A stretch of DNA of 7,010 nucleotides, from the NCBI GenBank assembly GCA_002724975.1, contig PBQF01000088.1, forward strand, positions 1 through 7,010, written 5' to 3'. Shown here piece after piece: positions 1 through 5,684 of the stretch (the stretch's first letter is position 1; every line of letters begins with the position of its first letter). Position numbers and translations under genes: made by a program. Below the pieces are notes generated by a model, which saw nothing but the letters and a program-made list of their open reading frames with translations, ran no database searches and was not told where the DNA came from. The stretch is from Parcubacteria group bacterium. Lineage in GTDB: Bacteria; Patescibacteriota; Minisyncoccia; Phycocordibacterales; GCA-002724975.

Positions 1-48
1 AAATGCCCTCCCTAAAAAGGTTTTTGGCCCTATATACTAACATTAGCA

Positions 49-1119
49 TTGGACCGATTTAAGGGGGCAAGGTCACCTATAGCCAAAGCATCACTGGTCT
101 ACATTAACAATAAATATGTAAAACATGGAGAATTGGAAATTAAAGAACTTTTTTGCATGAAAGAACTTACAAATAAAATAGAAGAAAACCAGGGCTTCGT
201 AGAGGACCAGCTTTCTCAAATGAATGAAATGTTAAAGGGAAAATGCCCTGGAATTGATATAGGCAATCAATGTGATACTCCATATCCATGTGATTTTAAG
301 GATCATTGCTGGTCTGACATTCCTGAGTATTCAATTTTCAATATAAATCGTTTAAAAAAATCAAAAAAATTTGAACTTTACTACAAAGGAATTATAGAGT
401 TTAAAGACATTCCGGATGATTATGCTCTCTCTTCTGGTCAAAGAGTACAAATTGAGTCAGAATTAACTGACAAAGTGATTATTAATAAAGAAGGTATCAG
501 TCAGTTTCTAGAAACAGTTTTTTATCCTCTTTACTTTTTAGATTTTGAGACTTTTATGCCTGTCATTCCTATTTGTGACGGTACTCGACCATACCAAATG
601 ATGCCTTTCCAATATTCTTTGCATGTGTTGGAAGATGAAAGTGCTGAATTAAAACATTACGAATTTTTAGCCAAAGAAAGCATTGACGAGAGAGAAGAAC
701 TTGTTAAAAGACTCACGTCTGAAATTCCAGATAAAGCCTGTGTTTTGACTTACAATAGGGTATTTGAGAAAAGAATATTAAAAGAAATGTCAGAGCAATT
801 TTTGTCTTACAGTGAAAAACTCATGAGTATTCATGGAAATATAATTGATCTTATGGTTCCTTTTCAAAAAAGGGATTATTACACAAAAGAAATGAAAGGA
901 AGCTATTCCCTAAAGTTCGTTTTGCCTGCTCTTTTAGCAGATATAAGCTATGAAGGAATGGCAATAAGTGACGGCGGAGATGCAATGAATGCTTACGCTA
1001 CCCTCCATTCGTTGGAAGATAAAGAAGAGGTTAAAAAGATAAGAGGAGATTTATTTGAATATTGCAAACTCGATACTTATGCAATGGTGAAGTTGTTAGA
1101 GGAATTGAGAAAACTTTAG
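49..1119 (+). pseudogene. 5'-truncated DUF2779 protein: cysteine cluster plus DEDDy 3'-5' exonuclease domain
   Basis: Seen: residues 66-87 hold four cysteines (C66, C75, C81, C87; the last in HCW), like the iron-sulphur cysteine cluster of Cas4/AddB-type nucleases. Residues 160-356 form a DnaQ-like exonuclease fold: ExoI as FLDFET (D165, E167), an ExoII-like TYNRVFEKRIL (N236) and ExoIII YCKLD (Y338, D342), so DEDDy type. Known: full-length DUF2779 proteins are clearly longer and carry an N-terminal Cas4-like PD-(D/E)XK region. Here that half is missing. The frame is closed by TAA at 13-15, the only early start is an unconvincing TTG at 49 without a Shine-Dalgarno site, and recognisable family sequence begins only near residue 4-12. 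Neither other forward frame of bases 1-48 supplies the lost part. Inference: a 5'-deleted remnant, although the exonuclease motifs are intact. Its original role is unknown, probably DNA or RNA processing in the cytoplasm. Confidence 0.75.
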
Positions 1120-1136
1120 AATAGTACTATCTATAG

Positions 1137-1406
1137 TGGGAGTGCTTTTACAGTGGAGAAGATTTTGACGCGAATAAAGATTTTTTTAAGAGCCATGGGG
1201 GCATATATTTGTGGATATTCAATGGCAAACCACATAGGGTAGCTTATATTGGAGAGACGGGAAATTATTTTACAAGATTTGCAAAAGATCATTTTCAAAA
1301 TGTTCTTTCTGGAAGGTGGAGTACATACAAATTTTCTCCAAGACAAGATTTTATTAAGTTTCTTTTCCAGAATGTCCTAGGAGAAAATATAAAGACATTA
1401 AAATGA
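1137..1406 (+). pseudogene. GIY-YIG nuclease-domain fragment
   Basis: Reading back from the TGA at 1404-1406, the frame is open to the TAG at 1134-1136, giving 89 codons. They contain a GIY motif (GGIYLW, codons 21-26), a YIG motif (AYIGET, codons 36-41), the expected arginine (R47) and a conserved-looking H52. That order and spacing is the GIY-YIG nuclease signature. There is no ATG or GTG in the open frame; the only TTG (1209) falls inside the GIY motif, so translation from it would destroy the domain. The C-terminal glutamate expected in active family members cannot be assigned, so the 3' end may also be missing. It lies 17 bases after the DUF2779 remnant and before an IS remnant, which fits a block of decayed genes. 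Family members include restriction, homing and repair nucleases; which subgroup this came from is unclear. Confidence 0.65.
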
Positions 1407-1419
1407 AACAAAATATTAT

Positions 1420-1623
1420 TTATCTACTACAAAAATAGCTGCTTGATTTTGTGGGTGCACTAGATTCCTTCAACCCCTTTTCCTGTCCAACTTTCATTCC
1501 TCCAGACTCCTTACGCCACCGGTAGTATGTCTGCTCTGTGATTCCAAGTTTTCTACAAACCTGGGTTACCACCACACTATGGATGCTACTTATAGGCAGT
1601 CGACCGATAAGTAGCCATACCAT
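1420..1623 (-). pseudogene. IS3-family transposase OrfA remnant
   Basis: On the minus strand, codons 17-53 (bases 1575-1465) read as the helix-turn-helix of an IS3-family OrfA: VTQVCRKLGITEQTYYRW followed by RKE, GGM and a decayed K-x-LKE start of the leucine zipper. In intact IS3 elements this is followed by a long zipper and then OrfB with its DDE catalytic core. Here the similarity stops after about 37 residues on both sides, and no OrfB is present in the window. The first 16 codons do not look like OrfA and overlap the promoter/operator region of the XRE gene on the other strand. Inference: an inactive fragment left by deletion of an insertion sequence, not an expressed gene. Confidence 0.72.
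1585..1615. promoter_or_regulatory. Inverted-repeat candidate operator (C-box-like) for the XRE regulator
   Basis: Two perfect 9-bp arms, GCTACTTAT at 1585-1593 and ATAAGTAGC at 1607-1615, are separated by 13 bases. The inner ACTTATAG...ATAAGT resembles the C-boxes bound by R-M controller proteins, from memory of the C-protein literature. It overlaps the -35 region of the promoter just upstream of the C-like gene, where C-protein operators normally sit. The repeat is direct sequence evidence; binding by the 1651-1857 product is inference. Confidence 0.5.
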
Positions 1624-1628
1624 ATAAT
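1600..1628 (+). promoter_or_regulatory. Sigma70-type promoter for the XRE-HNH operon
   Basis: A perfect -10 box TATAAT at 1623-1628 is preceded at 17-bp spacing by TCGACC (1600-1605), a 4/6 match to TTGACA. Transcription would begin near 1635, giving a leader of about 16 bases before the GTG at 1651. The candidate operator arm at 1607-1615 lies between the two boxes, so a bound dimer would directly affect RNA polymerase. This is the strongest promoter-like sequence I found in the window. Confidence 0.55.
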
Positions 1629-1650
1629 AATTTTAGCATTGGAGAAAAAA

Positions 1651-1857
1651 GTGACAAAAATAAATAAAAGTGTGGGTTCCAAAATTCGACAAATTAGGAA
1701 TAAAAAAGGTTGGTCGCAAGAGCAACTCGCCTTCGAAGCAAATCTTCACAGAGCCTATATTGGGCAGGTCGAACGAGGTGAAAAAAATATGGGCATTCAG
1801 AACCTCGAAAATATTTCCCGCGCATTAGGTATTTCTATTAAAAAAATGTTTGATTGA
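1651..1857 (+). CDS. XRE-family regulator, restriction-modification controller (C-protein) type
   Basis: A 68-aa protein that is almost entirely one helix-turn-helix domain. The HTH runs roughly from residue 22 (SQEQLAFEA) to 43 (IGQVERGEKN), followed by NLENISRALGISIKKMF. The HRAYIG...ERGEKN wording and the small size are typical of C proteins, which bind operators upstream of their own gene and delay nuclease expression until the methyltransferase has acted. Start choice: a TTG at 1639 would give 72 aa, but GGAG at 1641-1644 sits six bases before GTG 1651 at ideal spacing, so 1651 is preferred. The next gene begins ten bases after the stop and takes its Shine-Dalgarno sequence from the TGAGG that includes this stop codon, so the two are translated as a pair. 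Self-regulation through the 1585-1615 repeat is inferred. Confidence 0.8.
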   Translation: MTKINKSVGSKIRQIRNKKGWSQEQLAFEANLHRAYIGQVERGEKNMGIQNLENISRALGISIKKMFD

Positions 1858-1867
1858 GGCAATCTAA

Positions 1868-2611
1868 GTGCTGACTAATAAAGAGATCGAGAAGGCATAC
1901 AACAAAATTAAGAAAGAATGGAGTAAGAATTTAAAAAAAAAGGGTGTTAAGCTTCCACGATTAAAAAGCGGGGAAAAGTTTTCTAAAGACGCTTTGGTCC
2001 TAGTTTACCTTTATAAAAATATTAATGAAGTGGTCAGTAAAAATGAACTTACTTCTTTCGTTAGGAAATTTTATAACGATACTAACGATGTTCAACAAGC
2101 CCGTCACCTTGCTAACGGAAAAGGATGGAATGTTATCTCGGGAACGAGACACGATCAAGAGGCCGAGCTAAGAGGTTTGGGTAGCGGAGATTACATGCTC
2201 GTTGACCTAGAGCAAGTTCACCCAAATTTTGCTCACGGTAGAAGACAATCTAGACTAAAAGGAGATGACGAGTGGGAAAGCATAAAAAAACACTACAACT
2301 ATCGATGCGCAACATGTGGCTCTAGAGAAGGAGAAGCGAACCTCCATTACCCTTCTTCTACCACTTACTTACAACAAGGACATATGGATCCAAACAAGCC
2401 GTTAGATTCAAACAACACAATTCCCCAGTGCGAAAAATGCAACAGACCTGATCGCAATTATTTCGTATACAACAAAAAAGGAAGAGTCATTAAAATTTCT
2501 GATCCTAGATTTATTCTAAAATCGAACAAAGATATTCAAATAAAAGCGTTACAATTTCTCATTGAACAATTTCCCGGGTTTAATGAAATTCACATTAAGA
2601 ACAAATCGTAA
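1868..2611 (+). CDS. HNH-type restriction endonuclease (predicted type II)
   Basis: A 247-aa protein with a C-terminal zinc-ribbon HNH (beta-beta-alpha metal) nuclease: C147xxC150, QGHMDP around catalytic-candidate H172, N182/N183 in NNTIPQ, and C188xxC191N192. The four cysteines would bind structural zinc; H172 and the asparagines would form the metal active site. The N-terminal half (about 40-120) contains EVVSKNELTSFVRKF and RHLANGKGW, probably DNA-binding or target recognition, though I cannot assign a fold. HNH restriction enzymes of this size with a QGHMDP...IPQC..CN arrangement are known. Recognition sequence unknown. It starts at GTG 1868 with GAGG at 1856-1859 eight bases ahead, directly behind the controller gene, the usual C-R order. 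No dedicated adenine or N4-cytosine methyltransferase lies beside it; the only methyltransferase visible is the C5 enzyme at 3980. Confidence 0.8.
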   Translation: MLTNKEIEKAYNKIKKEWSKNLKKKGVKLPRLKSGEKFSKDALVLVYLYKNINEVVSKNELTSFVRKFYNDTNDVQQARHLANGKGWNVISGTRHDQEAELRGLGSGDYMLVDLEQVHPNFAHGRRQSRLKGDDEWESIKKHYNYRCATCGSREGEANLHYPSSTTYLQQGHMDPNKPLDSNNTIPQCEKCNRPDRNYFVYNKKGRVIKISDPRFILKSNKDIQIKALQFLIEQFPGFNEIHIKNKS

Positions 2612-2628
2612 ATTTTAATTAAATATTC

Positions 2629-3324
2629 ATGCAAGTAACTGAAGTATACTCCAAAAAAATCGACTCAGCCATAAAAGCTATACACTTGATAGGCTGCAAT
2701 GTTAACGACATTGTCGACAAGTACGATAAAGAAAATTTTCCGAATGGAGGACCTTTAAAAAGCACCTGTTTTTTAGAAGTTATCAATAAAAAATTAAGCT
2801 ACGAAATTTATGAATATGTGGAAAAAATATGTAGCTTAGCTCATCATAGAGATTCAAGGAAAGCATATGAATACGGTATAGATTTAATTCTGGGATGGTT
2901 AATCGAAGATGCCGTTTTGATTTTTTTAGAAGATAGTGGGAAAAAGGCTATATTATCAGGCCAAGATAGGTATCGTAAATTTCTCTCTGCTCGGAAAATT
3001 TCTACGCAGCCAGACATATGTATCCAACTTAGCTCTGGGAATAGAATGCTAGAAGTGTTTTCTGATTGGAAGGGAACTTGGAGAAATCAAAACCACGCGG
3101 ATTTACGTGACAACAAGTACAATAAGCTAAAGGAAAAAAAAGCAATTTTATTAGGAATTGCCCCTTTATCTGGTGAGGGTTTTTTGATCGACATATCTCA
3201 AGACGATAAAAGTTTCGTGGAAAATTTCATACCAGCTTATCGGAAAATGGGATTCACCCACAATGCCATCAGGTCTGAATTACGCTCTCTCGACTTGGTC
3301 ATGAATGACCTCCTCTCAATTTAA
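2629..3324 (+). CDS. PD-(D/E)XK-like protein, candidate restriction endonuclease or partner of the HNH enzyme
   Basis: A 231-aa cytoplasmic protein beginning 17 bases after the HNH gene, so probably the third gene of the operon. I do not recognise the specific family. Residues 124-148 look like a PD-(D/E)XK core: P128-D129 on one strand, then MLEVFSDWK, where either E142 or D146-x-K148 could complete the site, followed by a conserved-looking HADLRDNKYNKL (156-167) that may bind DNA. A helix with E93 (GWLIEDA) precedes it, as in many type II enzymes. ATG 2629 is the first start but lacks a clear Shine-Dalgarno sequence; the leader is simply AT-rich. After the TAA the same frame stays open for another 47 codons (see 3325-3468), so the C-terminus may be truncated. 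Alternatives: a non-catalytic subunit, or a nuclease for a separate target. Confidence 0.55.
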   Translation: MQVTEVYSKKIDSAIKAIHLIGCNVNDIVDKYDKENFPNGGPLKSTCFLEVINKKLSYEIYEYVEKICSLAHHRDSRKAYEYGIDLILGWLIEDAVLIFLEDSGKKAILSGQDRYRKFLSARKISTQPDICIQLSSGNRMLEVFSDWKGTWRNQNHADLRDNKYNKLKEKKAILLGIAPLSGEGFLIDISQDDKSFVENFIPAYRKMGFTHNAIRSELRSLDLVMNDLLSI

Positions 3325-3375
3325 ATTCTCAAACCTCTAAATGTACCAAAATTAAGAGCATTACTCACCAATATG

Positions 3376-3404
3376 TTGACGTTACATCAGCATTCTGATA
3401 AATT
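3376..3404 (+). promoter_or_regulatory. Weak promoter candidate before the HTH-A gene
   Basis: TTGACG at 3376-3381 is a 5/6 match to the -35 consensus. At 17-bp spacing it faces TAAATT (3399-3404), only a 4/6 -10 box. If used, it would allow HTH-A, and perhaps the methyltransferase behind it, to be expressed separately from the controller-driven operon. In this AT-rich background such matches arise readily. Confidence 0.3.
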
Positions 3405-3452
3405 CATCCCATCACGAGAAGCAATTATCTTCAAATTACTCTCAAAACTAGA

Positions 3453-3458
3453 AAGGAG
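3453..3458 (+). promoter_or_regulatory. Shine-Dalgarno site that favours a CTG start at 3465
   Basis: AAGGAG is almost a full Shine-Dalgarno consensus. It lies six bases before CTG 3465 but 48 bases before the first in-frame ATG at 3507, which has no such site of its own. TAA at 3459-3461 closes the frame just upstream, so CTG 3465 is the only start it can serve in this frame. Confidence 0.5.
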
Positions 3459-3464
3459 TAATAC

Positions 3465-3848
3465 CTGAAAACCGCAGTTAAAGAAGTCGCTCCGAAATCT
3501 CTAAAAATGATTTGCCTTAAATATCATAAAGGGAAGTCTTGTGCTGAAATAGGTCGTATAAGAGGTGTATCTAGAACTGTACCAACCCAGAGAATCAATT
3601 ATTACATAAATATGTATAAATCTGGCAAAGTTGAATTCCCCAAAAAGTGCCCTTGTTGCGGATCTAAATTCCTAGTTAAAGAAATGCTGAAATATAAAAA
3701 ACCATTAATTCAAAGAAAATATACTTCTGAGGAAATTAATTTGATAAAAAAACAAAAAACATTGAAAGATCTACGAAAGCTTGCAAAAAAACTTGGCCGA
3801 ACGAAATACGGCATACAAATTAAATATTATAGGTTAAAAATTAAATAA
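3465..3848 (+). CDS. Small HTH/CXXC/HTH protein, paralogue A (unknown family)
   Basis: About 127 aa from CTG 3465, or 113 aa from ATG 3507. I do not recognise a named family. Three parts are visible (113-aa numbering): an N-terminal helix-turn-helix-like stretch (KSCAEIGRIRGVSR, 10-23), a zinc-knuckle-like CPCCGSKF (C48, C51) and a lysine-rich C-terminal homeodomain/Myb-like helix pair (YTSEEINLIKK... LRKLAKKLGRTKYGIQIKYYRLKI). The protein at 5250-5624 has the same layout and matching cysteines (C3, C12, C48, C51 here), so the two are paralogues. The CTG start fits a Shine-Dalgarno site and restores an N-terminal length similar to the paralogue. Position just before the methyltransferase suggests a DNA-binding regulator of the R-M genes; that role is inference. 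A DNA-recognition subunit is an alternative. Confidence 0.65.
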   Translation: MKTAVKEVAPKSLKMICLKYHKGKSCAEIGRIRGVSRTVPTQRINYYINMYKSGKVEFPKKCPCCGSKFLVKEMLKYKKPLIQRKYTSEEINLIKKQKTLKDLRKLAKKLGRTKYGIQIKYYRLKIK

Positions 3849-3912
3849 AACATATATAAGCACTAAAGATATTAAAGAAACCAGTATCAGACAGGATGAA
3901 ACAGGAAAATAA

Positions 3913-3999
3913 AAAATTATAAAATGTTATCGGATCAAAGGGCCTTTAAAGGAATATTATGATAGTGGAAAATTGAAAAGTGAGTTATTACGCAATTGA
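3913..3999 (+). pseudogene. Remnant of a YwqK/MORN-repeat gene across the methyltransferase start
   Basis: In a frame different from the methyltransferase, bases 3940-3984 read GPLKEYYDSGKLKSE, which closely fits one repeat of the YwqK-type MORN proteins (pattern G-x-x-K-x-YY-x-x-GKLKSE). The frame is closed by TAA at 3910-3912 and TGA at 3997-3999, so only a single repeat remains. Its end overlaps the first 20 bases of the methyltransferase gene. Inference: scar of an older gene interrupted when the R-M cassette arrived. The match is short, so chance similarity is not excluded. Confidence 0.35.
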
Positions 4000-5083
4000 T
4001 TTATTTTCAGGAGCAGGCGGATTATCTGCAGGGTTAGAAAGTGCTGGTTTCAAAATAGCTTATGCCAGTGATATAAATGCCGATATGTGCAAAACATATC
4101 AGTATAATCACCCTAATACAGTAGTAGACCAAAGAGATATATCTGAATTGACTTGGAAAAACATTAAAGAGTCTACTAAATTAAAAAAGAGTGATATAAA
4201 ATTAATTTCTGGGGGGCCACCTTGTCAAGGTTTTAGCACAGTTGGTAAAAAAGACGAAAGCGATCCTAGAAATAAATTATTCGTTCAATATGTGAGGATA
4301 ATACGCGAGGTAAATCCAGATTTTGTAATATTTGAAAATGTTTCTGGATTTAAGAAACTTTATCAAGGTCGGGCATTCGAAGCCGTTTGCAAAGAATTTA
4401 GGGATTTAGGTTACACAATTAACAATAAAATATTAAACGCTATCAATTATGGCGTACCACAGCATAGAGAAAGAACATTTATTATTGCTCACAGTAAAAA
4501 GTTAAAATTTAGCTGGCCAAAAAAAACTCATGGAACTGAAAATAAAAACGACTTATTTAATGAGAACTTAAAAAAACCATTAACTTTAGAGGATGCTCTT
4601 GGGGATTTACCTCTCGTTGAATCTGGTAAAAAAAACGAGCACTATTCTTCAAGCCCTAAAAATAGTTATCAAAAAAAAAGAAGAAAAAATTGTAACCACC
4701 TGACCGAACATGTAGGGCCAAGGCACGGGGAAAGTTTACTCTACAGAATAAAATTGATCCCTAAAGGTGGCAGTGTCCTCGATTTACCTGAGCAATTAAG
4801 ACCTAAGTCTTACTTTAATAATACATATGCAAGGTTGCTGTGGGACAAACCTGCTACTACTATTACTAGAAATTTTAGTACTCCATCTTCAAGCCGTTGC
4901 ATACATCCATTTTTAAATAGAGGGCTGACTACAAGAGAGGGTGCAAGATTGCAAAGTTTTGACGATGATTATGTTTTTTTTGGTAAAAGCAAATCTTCAA
5001 AAAATTTACAAATTGGAAATGCTGTGCCGCCATTACTCGCTCATAATCTTGGGAGAGAAATTATGAGCGGGATAAAAAGTTAA
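3980..5083 (+). CDS. C5-cytosine-specific DNA methyltransferase (type II)
   Basis: A complete 367-aa enzyme that transfers a methyl group from S-adenosylmethionine to C5 of cytosine in its target, protecting the host from the cognate nuclease. All key motifs are in order: motif I DLFSGAGGLSAG (8-19), motif IV GGPPCQGFS with catalytic C82, motif VI FENV (E119), motif VIII QHRER (161-165), motif IX TREGARLQSF (318-327) and motif X IGNAVPP (345-351). The target-recognition region lies at about 170-310, with a lysine-rich stretch near 231-237; I cannot read the recognised sequence from it. Length is normal. Start GTG 3980 puts motif I near the N-terminus as expected; the frame is closed by TGA at 3974-3976 and only a weak GGAA precedes it. 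It sits between the two paralogous HTH/CXXC genes. A near-palindrome AAAGGGCCTTT (3937-3947) upstream could be a regulatory site. Confidence 0.95.
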   Translation: MSYYAIDLFSGAGGLSAGLESAGFKIAYASDINADMCKTYQYNHPNTVVDQRDISELTWKNIKESTKLKKSDIKLISGGPPCQGFSTVGKKDESDPRNKLFVQYVRIIREVNPDFVIFENVSGFKKLYQGRAFEAVCKEFRDLGYTINNKILNAINYGVPQHRERTFIIAHSKKLKFSWPKKTHGTENKNDLFNENLKKPLTLEDALGDLPLVESGKKNEHYSSSPKNSYQKKRRKNCNHLTEHVGPRHGESLLYRIKLIPKGGSVLDLPEQLRPKSYFNNTYARLLWDKPATTITRNFSTPSSSRCIHPFLNRGLTTREGARLQSFDDDYVFFGKSKSSKNLQIGNAVPPLLAHNLGREIMSGIKS

Positions 5084-5115
5084 TGAAAAAATCTACTTAA
5101 AAGATATAGCAATAA

Positions 5116-5244
5116 AAAAAGACTATCGGAAAAACTCAAAAACATAAAGAATTCAACTTCCTATTTAATGAAATCGCAAAAATTTACTATGCTAAGCAGA
5201 AATACCTGAAAAATATAACTATGTCATGTAATTTGGAGGGCTGA
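5116..5244 (+). other. Short open frame and seven-codon leader before HTH-B
   Basis: The 166 bases between the methyltransferase and HTH-B contain a 42-codon open frame (5116-5241, TGA 5242-5244) with no good start until ATG 5221, which would make a seven-residue peptide. Its stop lies six bases before the ATG of HTH-B, and the GGAGGG at 5235-5240 falls within it. Translating ribosomes could therefore affect HTH-B initiation. No similarity to known proteins is recognised, and no terminator hairpin or convincing promoter is seen in this gap. Confidence 0.25.
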
Positions 5245-5249
5245 AAAAA

Positions 5250-5624
5250 ATGAACAAAAAAAGAACGCAGTTAATGAACGAATGGATGTGCCTTAGGTTT
5301 CACGAAAAGAAATCCTGCGTGCATATTGCAAAAATATACGGTACTACTAGGCAATGCATAAATAAAGCTACAATTGATTACGGAATGAAAATTTACAAAA
5401 GAGAAGTATTTAAAAAATGTAGCAGATGCGGAAAACACTTTATTTTTAAAAAAATTAAAGACATAAAAACAAACAAGTACGATAATAAAAGAAACTATTC
5501 TATTAGTGAAATAAAATTTATTACAAAGAATATAAATAAAATTCCGTTACAAGAAATAGCCAATGAACTTAACAGAAACATCCGTGCAGTTAGAATTAAA
5601 ATAAGCAGGTTGGGAATAGGATGA
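5250..5624 (+). CDS. Small HTH/CXXC/HTH protein, paralogue B (unknown family)
   Basis: A 124-aa basic protein with strong GGAGGG at 5235-5240 nine bases before ATG 5250. It mirrors the 3465-3848 product: WMCLRFHEKKSCVHIAKIYG aligns with the other's ICLKYHKGKSCAEIGRIRG, KKCSRCGKHF with KKCPCCGSKF, and the C-terminal YSISEIKFITKN...LQEIANELNRNIRAVRIKISRLGI with its Myb-like end. Shared cysteines are C14, C23, C57 and C60; a CXXC pair alone cannot complete a zinc site, so all four together, or a dimer, may bind one. Despite shared layout the two are divergent, so the duplication is not recent. It lies directly before the D...ExQ endonuclease candidate, 60 bases apart, suggesting control of or partnership with that protein. 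No family name recognised; regulator is the most natural guess. Confidence 0.7.
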   Translation: MNKKRTQLMNEWMCLRFHEKKSCVHIAKIYGTTRQCINKATIDYGMKIYKREVFKKCSRCGKHFIFKKIKDIKTNKYDNKRNYSISEIKFITKNINKIPLQEIANELNRNIRAVRIKISRLGIG

Positions 5625-5684
5625 TTTCAAGTGTTTGTTGGGTGTGTCATTTTTTTTAAAAGCTTAATTGCAGATTGAATTAAT

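Larger units (their letters stand above)
3325..3468 (+). other. In-frame open extension after the 3324 stop, ending at the next gene's start
   Basis: Directly after the TAA of the PD-(D/E)XK-like gene, the same frame stays open for 47 codons to a TGA at 3466-3468. The translation is protein-like and helix-prone (LRALLTNMLTLH, then REAIIFKLLSKLER). Its TGA overlaps the CTG start proposed for the next gene. In DNA this AT-rich a random frame would stay open this long only a few percent of the time by my rough estimate. It could be the original C-terminus cut off by a nonsense change, a separate small peptide from ATG 3373 (31 aa), or chance. The same stretch contains a weak promoter candidate and the Shine-Dalgarno site for the 3465 gene. 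Confidence 0.35.

Noticed and set aside
1..20. Left-edge ATGCCCTCCCTA resembling the IS-end-like repeats at the right edge
   Set aside because: Only about nine of twelve positions agree and it lacks the GTACCAC block, so it is too weak to call.
1121..1137. Palindrome ATAGTACTAT with an overlapping ACTAT/ATAGT repeat after the DUF2779 stop, as a terminator
   Set aside because: AT-rich weak stem with no following T-run; not convincing as an intrinsic terminator.
1131..1346. Minus-strand 71-aa open frame
   Set aside because: Antisense to the GIY-YIG fragment, whose plus-strand motifs are clear; no motif on this strand.
3896..3923. ATGAAA-16-TATAAA as a methyltransferase promoter
   Set aside because: Only partial box matches in very AT-rich sequence; cannot be told from background.
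3924..3962. 12-codon ATG frame just before the methyltransferase
   Set aside because: No ribosome site and not in a layout that supports a leader peptide; the MORN-like frame over the same bases is better supported.
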